A DNA stretch of 13,238 bases from an uncultured Phycisphaerae bacterium. GTDB taxonomy: Bacteria > Planctomycetota > Phycisphaerae > Sedimentisphaerales > Anaerohalosphaeraceae. The notes under the pieces were generated by a model. It saw nothing but the letters and a program-made list of their open reading frames with translations. It was not told the origin of the DNA and made no database searches. Position 1 is the stretch's first letter; each line of letters starts with the position of its first letter. The stretch spans positions 1 to 13,238 of the forward strand of contig CALKKA010000160.1 in the NCBI GenBank assembly GCA_937995495.1, given 5' to 3'. Below are positions 1-6,686 of this stretch, in pieces. The translations under genes were made by a program, and so were the position numbers.

Positions 1-145
1 AGACTTTCATTGATAAGGCCTTATAACTTAAAAACATTAATACGTAAAAACTTCGGAAATTGAAATTTTAAAAATCTAAAGTTTTCGTGTAACAAAACCC
101 TTGCTCAGCGTATATAATAGATGGAAACACATGAACAAGACAGTG

Positions 146-190
146 AACTGTACAGTTGTATTAGTTAAGGAAAAGTTAATTCGCGCGAAT
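146..190. promoter_or_regulatory. Two palindromes, candidate operators for the MarR-type regulator
   Basis: AACTGTACAGTT (146-157) and ATTCGCGCGAAT (179-190) are both perfect 12-bp palindromes. They lie downstream of the possible -10 box at 113-118 and upstream of the start at 267. MarR proteins commonly bind palindromes in their own promoter. The two sites differ in sequence, so at most one is likely to be the MarR site. Assignment is by position only. Confidence 0.3.
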
Positions 191-250
191 ATTATTAGAA
201 CAGCTATTTGAAATCTAAAATCGGCGCGTGGGAACAGGGAACCTTGATAT

Positions 251-256
251 AGGAGG
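251..256 (+). promoter_or_regulatory. Ribosome binding site deciding the MarR start
   Basis: AGGAGG lies 10 bases before the ATG at 267. It favours that start over the in-frame GTG at 228, which has no Shine-Dalgarno sequence. Confidence 0.7.
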
Positions 257-266
257 AAGACAGCGA

Positions 267-737
267 ATGGGTCCTGAACTTGAGAAGTCGGTACATGAGT
301 TGGCTTTACGGATGCGGATGATCCGCGCGATTCAGGAAGAGATGGCGCCGGCCGGCGCGCTGACCGAACGTGAGGCCTTGATCCTGCACTTATTGAAAGA
401 ACGCGGCCAGATGACGGTCACGCAGATCGCCGAGGCCTGGCCGAACGTCAGTGAAAGCACGATCTCGATGACCCTTACAAAGCTTTGGCGAGAGTTGGGA
501 CTGGTATCCAAGACCATCAGTCCGGAAAATCAGCGCGTGACGCTGGTTGAACTGACGGACAAGGGCCGGGCCGAACTGGAAACGATCTTCAAGCAGCGAA
601 GCCAGCGAATCAAGGCGCTCTTTGACTCGATCAATATGACGGACGAAGAACGGCACGTGATGATCAGTGTCTGCCAGCGTGGCGTTAAAGTACTGGATCA
701 ATTTCTCAGTCCGGCAAGAGTACCGAAAAAAGAATAA
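267..737 (+). CDS. MarR-family winged-helix transcriptional regulator
   Basis: This 156-aa protein has the size and layout of MarR regulators, which bind DNA as dimers and are usually released by small ligands or oxidants. An N-terminal helix (about residues 5-25) leads into a winged helix. The recognition helix is about residues 62-80 (SESTISMTLTKLWRELGLV), and the wing with the typical following segment is 87-100 (ENQRVTLVELTDKG). A C-terminal dimerisation helix spans about 101-146. One cysteine (C136) lies near the C terminus. The ATG at 267 is preceded by AGGAGG; an in-frame GTG at 228 would add 13 residues without an RBS. The gene stands 117 bases before the secreted TPR protein and may be cotranscribed with it. 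The ligand and targets cannot be read from the sequence. Confidence 0.85.
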   Translation: MGPELEKSVHELALRMRMIRAIQEEMAPAGALTEREALILHLLKERGQMTVTQIAEAWPNVSESTISMTLTKLWRELGLVSKTISPENQRVTLVELTDKGRAELETIFKQRSQRIKALFDSINMTDEERHVMISVCQRGVKVLDQFLSPARVPKKE

Positions 738-840
738 CTATAAATTGTTAAGAATTCTCCAACGCAAAGCATCTTTAGATAGACAAGGAAATGTTGTTTG
801 GCGTGCGAGGAAAAGGCGAAAGCCGGTTCTGCCGCCAGGG

Positions 841-847
841 AAAGGAG
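841..847 (+). promoter_or_regulatory. Ribosome binding site deciding the TPR-protein start
   Basis: AAAGGAG lies 7 bases before the ATG at 855, which opens directly into a signal peptide. The in-frame upstream ATG at 798 would put 19 charged residues ahead of the signal sequence and has no comparable RBS. Confidence 0.75.
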
Positions 848-854
848 ACTTGAC

Positions 855-3056
855 ATGCGAAACCATAAACAACTTGTTTTCATTACGGCAATCGTATTTC
901 TGGGTTCGCTATTGATCGTGCCAGGATTTGGACGCAGCAACCGGGCCGGATCCAATTCGAGATCCGCTGGACGATCGCAAACGAAGTCCGCACCCCAAGC
1001 ATCTCGACCCACTCGATCATCAGCGCCCTCCAGAGCGCCAAAAGCCGCACCGGCGCCGAGGCAATCTGCCAGGCAATCTGCGCCGGCCCAAAGATCGACC
1101 CCGGCCGCATCGAGGTCGTCTCGTTCATCACAGTCCGTTCAGAACAGGCGATCGACCCCGGCGAAGACACCGACGGCGTCAACCGCCCCCAAGGCATCCT
1201 CGCGGTCTTCGAGTTCCAAACCTAAGAGATCAGCTACACCGACGCCTTCAAGGTCTAGATCTTCTCGTTCGGTCTCCAGCCGTTCGACTCAAAGCAGGGC
1301 AACCCGGTCGCGACCGGTTAACCGGACCGTTGAAGTCGCAAGTACACCCACGAGAAGCCGCTCCTCTGCATCACAAAGACGTACTGTAACAACCCCTTCC
1401 AGAAGCGGCGCCAACCGTACTTCCCGGAGGATCACACCTGGCAATGCAAGGAGGGCATCCTCAAGCAGGTCGATCCGGTCGACTTTACCGGGGTCCTCAA
1501 GCGGCAACGCTACTTCGGCCAGTGTGACCCGTAAGATCCAGGCGCCCACAACACCGCGACAGAAAACAAAAACCCTCTTGCGTTCTTCGTCAACCCAAAC
1601 TTCCAATACAACATTTGAAGTTCACGGGCGTGCATCGACCCGGGATACAGCCAAAACGACTCGCCCGACCCCCAAGCGAGCGGATGCACGAACATCGCGT
1701 ATGAAGATCATCGAGGTTGGCGAAAAGACCACAAAAAGCAGCACCGGACGGATTGCTCCCCATGATCTTTCCGCACGGACAAACAGAATCAGAGCCGATG
1801 TGAAAACCTCATCGGCCGCACGGGTCGTTGAGCGAAAGACGGCACGGCGATCTGCCCGCAGAGGCACTGAGCCGAGTCGGGTCGGCGGCACCGAAACAGA
1901 GAGAACATCCATTGAAAGACCCTCGTTCGAATCGAGGAATTCGCGAAGCGAAGCCGGCAGGAACACGGATGCCACCCTTGTTACAACGCGTGAACTGAGC
2001 AACCGGCGACCGGGTTCTCGACAGCGTCGCAGTGGCGAGTCACAGATTGTTATCAACGGCGACCATAATGTGGTTGTCGAGGGGAATGTGACGGCGTCGA
2101 ATCCACGGCCGCATATTTCAACGCGGCGACTGTGTAACGATATCAGCTCTGTCCACCACCGCTCCGGCTGGAAAAGCCACAGCGGCTACTATTTCTCGTT
2201 TAACTGGTCCAACGCCAGTTGCGGGCGTGTGGCCTATCTGCCCTATCGCTATCGGCATTCCTGGTGCAGCTATCCAATCGGACATCAACCTTACTATGGC
2301 CTGTCGTATTATTACCCCTCCTATCACCGAAAGTACCTCTATGTCAGCATCGGTGGGTATTGGCCCAGTTATTACCGATATCGCCGGTACTACTGGTACG
2401 GCTGCCACCCGTATTACTGGTACGGCACACATGTCATTACAGAGCCGTATCAGAACGTGAACTATAACACATACAACTATTACACTAATGATATCCAGAC
2501 CTCCGGTTATGGCCAGAGCGGTGCTTCTCAATCCGTCTACGCCGCTGAACAGCCGCTGGATGAGCCTGAATTTGAATCGGCTGCGGACCTGTGCTTTGCG
2601 CGTGCTGTGGAATTGTTCGAAGCAGGAAATTATGCTGATGCCGTTCTGCAACTTCGCGAAGCCGTTTTGCTGTCGCCGGATGATATCATCCTGCCCTTTA
2701 CTTACAGCCAAGCCCTGTTTGCCAATGGTGATTATTCCCATGCAGCCAGCGTCCTGCGCGAGGCGGTGGCACAGATTCCGGAAGATGAGCTGACCGTTTA
2801 TTATCCGCGCGGACTGTACGAAGACGAAGCGGTCCTGACCGAACAGATCCAACAGTTTGAAGCGGCCGCAGGGAACGAACCATTCAACTCAGATTATCAA
2901 CTCTTGCTGGGCTATCAGTATCTGGGCACCGGAGAACTGGACAAAGCGAAGCACCCCCTGACCGAAGCAGCCGGGAGCGCCGCCAATACGATGACCGCCG
3001 GCAAACTGCTGGAACTGGCGACCCAACTCGAAACCGAAGCACCTGAAAGCGAATAG
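855..3056 (+). CDS. Large secreted Ser/Arg-rich, Tyr-rich protein with C-terminal TPR-like repeats
   Basis: The product is 733 aa; I recognise no named family for the whole protein. Residues 1-25 form a signal peptide (basic MRNHK, then a hydrophobic stretch ending near GFGRS), so the protein is exported. Residues about 27-395 are low-complexity, rich in Ser, Arg, Thr, Pro and Ala and strongly basic. At about 395-410 is a short hydrophobic segment containing VINGDHNVVVEGNV. Residues about 435-545 are extremely rich in Tyr, with Trp, His and a few Cys (for example SYYYPSYHRKYLYV). The last 160 residues (about 572-733) look like helical TPR repeats (AVELFEAGNYADAVLQLREA and a second ANGDYSHAASVLREA), a protein-binding scaffold. 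It may be a cell-envelope or surface protein that binds polyanions through its basic region. Translation past 738 has its own RBS, and a hairpin terminator follows at 3116-3171. Confidence 0.75.
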   Translation: MRNHKQLVFITAIVFLGSLLIVPGFGRSNRAGSNSRSAGRSQTKSAPQASRPTRSSAPSRAPKAAPAPRQSARQSAPAQRSTPAASRSSRSSQSVQNRRSTPAKTPTASTAPKASSRSSSSKPKRSATPTPSRSRSSRSVSSRSTQSRATRSRPVNRTVEVASTPTRSRSSASQRRTVTTPSRSGANRTSRRITPGNARRASSSRSIRSTLPGSSSGNATSASVTRKIQAPTTPRQKTKTLLRSSSTQTSNTTFEVHGRASTRDTAKTTRPTPKRADARTSRMKIIEVGEKTTKSSTGRIAPHDLSARTNRIRADVKTSSAARVVERKTARRSARRGTEPSRVGGTETERTSIERPSFESRNSRSEAGRNTDATLVTTRELSNRRPGSRQRRSGESQIVINGDHNVVVEGNVTASNPRPHISTRRLCNDISSVHHRSGWKSHSGYYFSFNWSNASCGRVAYLPYRYRHSWCSYPIGHQPYYGLSYYYPSYHRKYLYVSIGGYWPSYYRYRRYYWYGCHPYYWYGTHVITEPYQNVNYNTYNYYTNDIQTSGYGQSGASQSVYAAEQPLDEPEFESAADLCFARAVELFEAGNYADAVLQLREAVLLSPDDIILPFTYSQALFANGDYSHAASVLREAVAQIPEDELTVYYPRGLYEDEAVLTEQIQQFEAAAGNEPFNSDYQLLLGYQYLGTGELDKAKHPLTEAAGSAANTMTAGKLLELATQLETEAPESE

Positions 3057-3115
3057 ATCAAAGCGGCCAGAGGATACCCGACTTTATCAACAGCCACGGT
3101 CAATACTGGCTGCAT

Positions 3116-3171
3116 GGCCTTTACAGTTTATTCTGCGATGTTCATGTTGAACGGTATTTAAGGCCTTTTTT
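3116..3171 (+). terminator. Probable intrinsic terminator after the TPR-protein gene
   Basis: GGCCTT (3116-3121) pairs with AAGGCC (3160-3165), which is followed at once by six T. A smaller hairpin, GTTCA-TGT-TGAAC (3140-3152), is nested in the 38-base loop. The T tract after the closing stem fits Rho-independent termination, but the large loop makes it weaker than the terminator at 11414. Confidence 0.5.
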
Positions 3172-3300
3172 CTTATTTATGGGACCCCATGTCTAGAATT
3201 TTCCCTGAATTTATACGGAACAGATGCTTTTTCAAGTTATCAGGTCGGGTGTTCACGACGATATGTCAGATGCGAAGTGGAATTATTGAGCTGAAATACA

Positions 3301-3681
3301 ATGACATTAGCATTTTTAAGACAAGACTCGATGCCCAGTGTGGATTCTTCGGATTCCACGGGGAAGCGGTCTAAAAAGAAGAAACTTTCCAAGGGCAAGC
3401 TTTCGGTGTTGCTGTCTGGAAATCTGATCGTCTGGATGATCTTTGCCGTTTCTTTTTTGGACATCAAGGTTTTTTCAATGAATACCCTTTCTCTGCCGAA
3501 GATCCCGCAAAAACTGGCCGTCAGCGGCATTGTCTATAATGAAAAAAGCCCCTCGGCGATTATTTCAAAACAGGTCTACGGCGTGGGGGATATCGTGGAC
3601 GGCTACATCATCAGCCGGATCACCCGGACCCAGGTTGAGTTCGAAAAGAACGGCGAAAAACTCGTTCGGCAAACACGGTAA
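3301..3681 (+). CDS. Small membrane-anchored protein with GspB/GspC/PilP-like C-terminal domain
   Basis: This 126-aa protein has a basic N-terminal cytoplasmic part (KRSKKKKLSKGK, 22-33), one membrane segment at about 34-53 and a periplasmic C-terminal part (about 70-126). That part reads KLAVSGIVYN, then PSAIISKQVY, GVGDIVDGYIISRI and VEFEKNGEK. The order 'small beta hairpin, AII, V-x-x-GD-x-V-x-G, I, V-x-x-x-x-x-G' matches how I know the periplasmic domains of GspB, GspC and PilP, which link inner-membrane secretion or pilus machinery to the outer-membrane pore. The assignment is by pattern only, and no other secretion gene is in the window. The start is uncertain: the ATG at 3301 has only a weak RBS, and the ATG at 3331 would give a protein 10 residues shorter. 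The gene ends 11 bases from the convergent sulfur-relay gene. Confidence 0.6.
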   Translation: MTLAFLRQDSMPSVDSSDSTGKRSKKKKLSKGKLSVLLSGNLIVWMIFAVSFLDIKVFSMNTLSLPKIPQKLAVSGIVYNEKSPSAIISKQVYGVGDIVDGYIISRITRTQVEFEKNGEKLVRQTR

Positions 3682-3692
3682 AGGCCGCAATT

Positions 3693-6155
3693 TTAAATAA
3701 AGAGGTTCACACCGGCGGCTTCAGCTTGATTGAGATACATGGCCACGCCACCTTCTTCGACGCCGTCGATGAGTTCTTCCTTCCGGATGCCCATCAGGTC
3801 CATCGTCATCGTGCACCCTACCAGCCGAACCCCGTTATGTTTGGCCGTCTCAATCAGTTCGGGCAGTGACAGGACATTTTTCTTTTTCATAATCCCCTGC
3901 ATCATCTGCGTGCCCATCCCGGCCATGTTCATTTTGGACAGCTTCAGCTTGGTTGCGCCGCGCGGCATCATCCAACCGAACATTTTTTCGATCATATTTT
4001 TCTCAACGGGTACATGTTCGGACCGGCGCAGAATATTCAATCCCCAGAAGGTAAAGAACATTGTTACCTCACTGCCCATCGCGGCGGCACCGTTGGCAAT
4101 GATGAATGCGGCCATGGCTTTGTCAAAGTCGCCACTGAAGACGACCATTGTTTTCTTTTTGCTGTTGGTTCCCTGCCCTTTCGCCATCGGACAAGCCGAT
4201 CCTTTTACAACAGTCACAATATACTTTCCGCCTTCGGCTTTTATGTCCGCTAATTCATTGCCCGTACTTTCGCACCAGCCCTTGACATCACTGGCAAAGC
4301 CGGCATCCGTTGCAGCAACGCGCACGGCCTGACCGCGACCAACCCCATCGACAGCTTCTTTGAGCCTCATAATTGGCCCCGGACACTGCAAGCCGCAAGC
4401 GTCAATTTCCTTAACGACCTCAGCAGCGGGTGTTTCTTTTGTTTCGTGATGCTGTTTATTTTCAGTATTCATTTTATTCCTCAGTAAATCTTCTGGTTCT
4501 GCGATCGCCTTAACGGCGCTAAAGGTTTTGTAGCCGCCGGAAAGATTCCTGCAATTAAATCCATTTTGTTGAAGAATGCGTGTCGCCAGATATCCCCGAA
4601 GCCCCACCTGACAGAACGCCAGCAGTTCTTTATCTTTGGGAAGTTCATCCAGTCGATCCCGCAGTTGGTCCACTGGGATATTTACCGCACCGGGGATGGT
4701 CCCGGCCTGTACTTCTGCCGGAGTTCGCACATCCAGCAGAAGTTGGGTGTCTTCCGGAGCCATGGCGTCTTGGGCATGACAGAGGGGCATGTCGTGGCTA
4801 ATGACATTCGAAGCCACAAAACCGGCATAGTTGGCCGGATCCTTGGCAGACCCATAGGGCGGTGCGTAAGAGAGCTCCAAATCTTTTAAATCCTGTACCG
4901 TCAGTCCCGCTCGCATTGCCACGGCGATCACATCAATGCGTTTATCCACTCCGTCTGCGCCAACAGCCTGTGCACCGAGAATCTTTCCGTCTTTGGGATC
5001 AAATAACAGCTTTAAACTGATCGGCATTGCACCCGGATAGTAGCCAGCATGGCTGGCCGGATGCACATAGATCTTTTCATAAGGCAAACCATTACGTTTA
5101 AGGTTCTTTTCATTCATGCCTGTCATGCCAACCGCCAGATTGAACACTTTGCAGATCGCCGTGCCTTGTGTGTTTTTGTAGCTGCTTTCAATGCCGCAGA
5201 TGGTGTCGGCCGCGATGCGTCCCTGCCGATTGGCCGGACCGGCCAGGGGTATCACCGTCTGAAAATCCCCAACAAAATCCGTCACCTCGACGGCGTCGCC
5301 CACGGCGTAAACATCCGGAGTGCTGGTCTGCATCTTTTCATTGACAGTGATGCCGCCTCGCTGTCCAATATCCAAACCGGCCTCTTTTGCCAGCGTTGTT
5401 TCAGGCCGGACGCCGATGGCCATAATCACCATATCCGTTTTCAGCAGATCTCCATTGCTCAAGCGAACATCCAGACCGGCTTCGGTCGATTCCATTTCTT
5501 CAACGCTCGTATTGAGCCTAAGGTCCACACCGTGCAGTTGAAGTTCCTGATGCAGCGGTGCGGCCATCTCGGGATCCACCGTCCCCATTACTTGCGGCGC
5601 CAACTCGACCAACGATACTTCAACGCCCCGTTCGATCAGAGCTTCTGCCATCTCTAAACCAATATAGCCGCCGCCGATGACCACGGCATGTTTGGCCTTG
5701 TTGTCATCGACAACCTTTTTGATTGCATCCATGTCCGGGATGTTTCGCAGCGTAAAGACCTTGGCCGAATCCGCCCCTGGAATGGGCGGTCGCATCGGCT
5801 CGGCGCCCGGGCTGAGAATCAGTGCATCATAAGACTCTGTGTATTGGCGATCTGTCTTTAGATCCCGAACTGATATTTGTTTGTCAATTGAGTTGATATT
5901 AACCACTTCGGTTTGCGTTCGTACATCGATGTTAAACCGCTGATGCATTGTTTCCGGCGTCTGCACCAACAATCGGTCCCGCTCAGTAATCACACCCCCA
6001 ATATGATATGGCAAGCCGCAATTGGCGAACGAAATATGCTCGCCGCGTTCAAACATGATGATTTCCGCATGTTCATCCAACCGACGCAATCGTGCCGCCG
6101 CAGACGCCCCGCCCGCTACACCCCCGACAATTAATACGCGTTTATTTGAGGCCAT
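3693..6155 (-). CDS. Four-domain sulfur-relay fusion: CoA-disulfide reductase, rhodanese, TusA and DsrE-like
   Basis: This 820-aa cytosolic fusion is predicted to reduce CoA persulfide/polysulfide or CoA disulfide with NAD(P)H and pass sulfane sulfur between cysteines. Residues 1-450 form a pyridine-nucleotide disulfide reductase: FAD site VLIVGGVAGGASAA (7-20), active-site Cys46 in SFANCGLPYHIGG, NAD(P) site VIGGGYIGLE (159-168), second FAD motif DVYAVGDAVE (281-290) and the CoADR-type YAPPYG (430-435). Residues about 455-555 form a rhodanese domain with Cys515 in FCQVGLRG. Residues about 582-652 form a TusA domain with CGLQCPGP (587-594, Cys591). Residues about 668-820 form a DsrE/DsrF/DrsH-like domain with Cys781 in GCTMTMDLMGI. 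All four catalytic cysteines are present. The ATG at 6155 follows GGGAGA, 18 bases after the ArsR gene, so the two form an operon. The linker at 562 carries an internal RBS and ATG (see 4472). Sulfur substrates are inferred from domain families. Confidence 0.9.
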   Translation of the reverse strand: MASNKRVLIVGGVAGGASAAARLRRLDEHAEIIMFERGEHISFANCGLPYHIGGVITERDRLLVQTPETMHQRFNIDVRTQTEVVNINSIDKQISVRDLKTDRQYTESYDALILSPGAEPMRPPIPGADSAKVFTLRNIPDMDAIKKVVDDNKAKHAVVIGGGYIGLEMAEALIERGVEVSLVELAPQVMGTVDPEMAAPLHQELQLHGVDLRLNTSVEEMESTEAGLDVRLSNGDLLKTDMVIMAIGVRPETTLAKEAGLDIGQRGGITVNEKMQTSTPDVYAVGDAVEVTDFVGDFQTVIPLAGPANRQGRIAADTICGIESSYKNTQGTAICKVFNLAVGMTGMNEKNLKRNGLPYEKIYVHPASHAGYYPGAMPISLKLLFDPKDGKILGAQAVGADGVDKRIDVIAVAMRAGLTVQDLKDLELSYAPPYGSAKDPANYAGFVASNVISHDMPLCHAQDAMAPEDTQLLLDVRTPAEVQAGTIPGAVNIPVDQLRDRLDELPKDKELLAFCQVGLRGYLATRILQQNGFNCRNLSGGYKTFSAVKAIAEPEDLLRNKMNTENKQHHETKETPAAEVVKEIDACGLQCPGPIMRLKEAVDGVGRGQAVRVAATDAGFASDVKGWCESTGNELADIKAEGGKYIVTVVKGSACPMAKGQGTNSKKKTMVVFSGDFDKAMAAFIIANGAAAMGSEVTMFFTFWGLNILRRSEHVPVEKNMIEKMFGWMMPRGATKLKLSKMNMAGMGTQMMQGIMKKKNVLSLPELIETAKHNGVRLVGCTMTMDLMGIRKEELIDGVEEGGVAMYLNQAEAAGVNLFI
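4472..4482 (-). promoter_or_regulatory. Internal ribosome binding site and ATG inside the sulfur-relay fusion
   Basis: Reading the minus strand, GAGG (4482-4479) is followed by six bases and then an in-frame ATG at 4472, exactly in the linker between the rhodanese and TusA domains (residue Met562). Initiation here would give a separate 259-aa TusA-DsrE protein from 3693-4472. The spacing is ideal for translation, but use of the site is not proven. Confidence 0.45.
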
Positions 6156-6173
6156 ACCATTCTCCCGTGCGTT

Positions 6174-6485
6174 CTAATTCTGACAATTCTTTCGAATACA
6201 TTCGATCAAACCCGGTAGTTGCGGCGAGGCTATCCGGTAATAGACCGTCCTGCCTCTTCGCTCGCTGTCCAGCAAACCGTGCCCTTTCAAAAGTCGCAGA
6301 TGCTCGCATGTCTGGTTCGGGCTGCCCCCGCACGCCTCGGCGATCTCGTGCACTGCAAACTCGCCCTGCATCAGAATGTTGACCATCTTCAGCCGTGCCG
6401 GGTGCGCCATCACTTTCAGGCAGTCCGCCGCCTTCTCGAATGCCTCATCCGGCAATAAATCCAACTTTTCCATTGTCATTCCCAT
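6174..6485 (-). CDS. ArsR/SmtB-family winged-helix repressor, probable sulfur or thiol sensor
   Basis: The product is 103 aa, typical of ArsR/SmtB repressors, which leave DNA when they bind a metal(loid) or when sensor cysteines are modified. The family pattern is clear: VMAHPARLKMVNIL (25-38), helix-turn-helix 42-70 with recognition part NQTCEHLRLLKGHGLL (57-72), and wing RRGRTVYYRI (76-85). It has five cysteines: C22, C52, C60, C96 and C101. The classical ELCVCDL arsenite motif is absent, so arsenic sensing is not indicated. Its gene precedes the sulfur-relay fusion by 18 bases, so sensing of sulfide, persulfide or polysulfide is a reasonable inference. The ATG at 6485 follows AAGGTGA and is preferred. 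An in-frame ATG at 6521 would add 12 residues but lies within a base or so of the predicted transcription start and has no RBS. A 9+2+9 palindrome in the promoter is its likely operator. Confidence 0.85.
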   Translation of the reverse strand: MGMTMEKLDLLPDEAFEKAADCLKVMAHPARLKMVNILMQGEFAVHEIAEACGGSPNQTCEHLRLLKGHGLLDSERRGRTVYYRIASPQLPGLIECIRKNCQN

Positions 6486-6528
6486 TTTTTCACCTTGTTC
6501 TCCAAAGCCATTAGTTACCATACGAATC

Positions 6529-6556
6529 TATATATCGAGAGTTCTCGATATTTCAA
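6529..6556 (-). promoter_or_regulatory. Promoter of the ArsR and sulfur-relay operon
   Basis: On the minus strand, TTGAAA (6556-6551) and TATATA (6534-6529) are separated by 16 bases. This predicts a transcription start near 6522 and a leader of about 37 bases before the ATG at 6485. The spacer is filled by the palindrome at 6532-6551. Confidence 0.55.
6532..6551. promoter_or_regulatory. ArsR-type operator palindrome
   Basis: ATATCGAGA, two bases, then TCTCGATAT: a perfect 9-bp inverted repeat with a 2-base centre. It lies between the -35 and -10 of the ArsR promoter and touches both. Imperfect 12-2-12-like palindromes in the promoter are typical of ArsR-family autoregulation. Confidence 0.65.
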
Positions 6557-6591
6557 TATATTTTTTTATAAAAACTTCACTATATTTTCTC

Positions 6592-6619
6592 TTGACCCTG
6601 AAACTGGATAATATATACT
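6592..6619 (+). promoter_or_regulatory. Promoter of the rex-hydBGDA operon
   Basis: TTGACC (6592-6597) and TATACT (6614-6619) with a 16-base spacer form a good sigma-70 type promoter. A transcription start near 6626 is predicted, just before the Rex operator. Confidence 0.65.
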
Positions 6620-6628
6620 ATCATTATG

Positions 6629-6648
6629 CTTGTGAATGTGAACACAAG
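6629..6648. promoter_or_regulatory. Rex operator
   Basis: The palindrome CTTGTG, AATGTGAA, CACAAG matches the Rex box TTGTGAAnnnnTTCACAA at 12 of its 14 fixed positions (6630-6647); only the two inner T of the right half are replaced by A. It begins a few bases after the predicted transcription start, where a bound repressor would block the polymerase. It is 38 bases before the rex start codon, which points to autoregulation. Confidence 0.8.
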
Positions 6649-6686
6649 CACGAGGTTTTTGTGGAATTGAGAAGAGCTAGGCAGCG

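Larger units (their letters stand above)
1..266. other. AT-rich leader region before the MarR-type gene
   Basis: No convincing gene is seen here. The stretch is strongly AT-rich and contains three perfect 12-bp palindromes: ATAAGGCCTTAT at 13-24, AACTGTACAGTT at 146-157 and ATTCGCGCGAAT at 179-190. It also holds a weak nested inverted repeat (AAAACTT at 47-53 with AAGTTTT at 79-85, enclosing AAATT/AATTT at 57-68). A TATAAT box at 113-118 could be a -10 element, but no good -35 lies 16-18 bases upstream of it. The region probably holds the promoter and operators of the following regulator. Confidence 0.5.

Noticed and set aside
228..266. GTG at 228 as start of the MarR-type gene.
   Set aside because: No ribosome binding site precedes it, while AGGAGG precedes the ATG at 267.
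762..840. GCAAAGC near 764-770 and a GGC-GAAA-GCC hairpin (815-824) recall parts of a c-di-GMP-I riboswitch before the TPR gene.
   Set aside because: The upstream half with its conserved receptor sequence is missing, and the order of the elements does not fit the known fold.
960..1620. A second reading frame over the Ser/Arg-rich region looks protein-like, with mostly C-ending codons.
   Set aside because: Its third codon positions are the second positions of Ser, Thr, Pro and Ala codons of the real gene, which forces C there. It is also broken by several stop codons.
3179..3190. ATGGG-AC-CCCAT palindrome before the GspB-like gene.
   Set aside because: It is too short, and no promoter is placed clearly around it, so it is not called an operator.
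3189..3374. Open frame of 61 codons overlapping the start of the GspB-like gene.
   Set aside because: It lacks a ribosome binding site, overlaps a better gene in another frame, and shows no family pattern.
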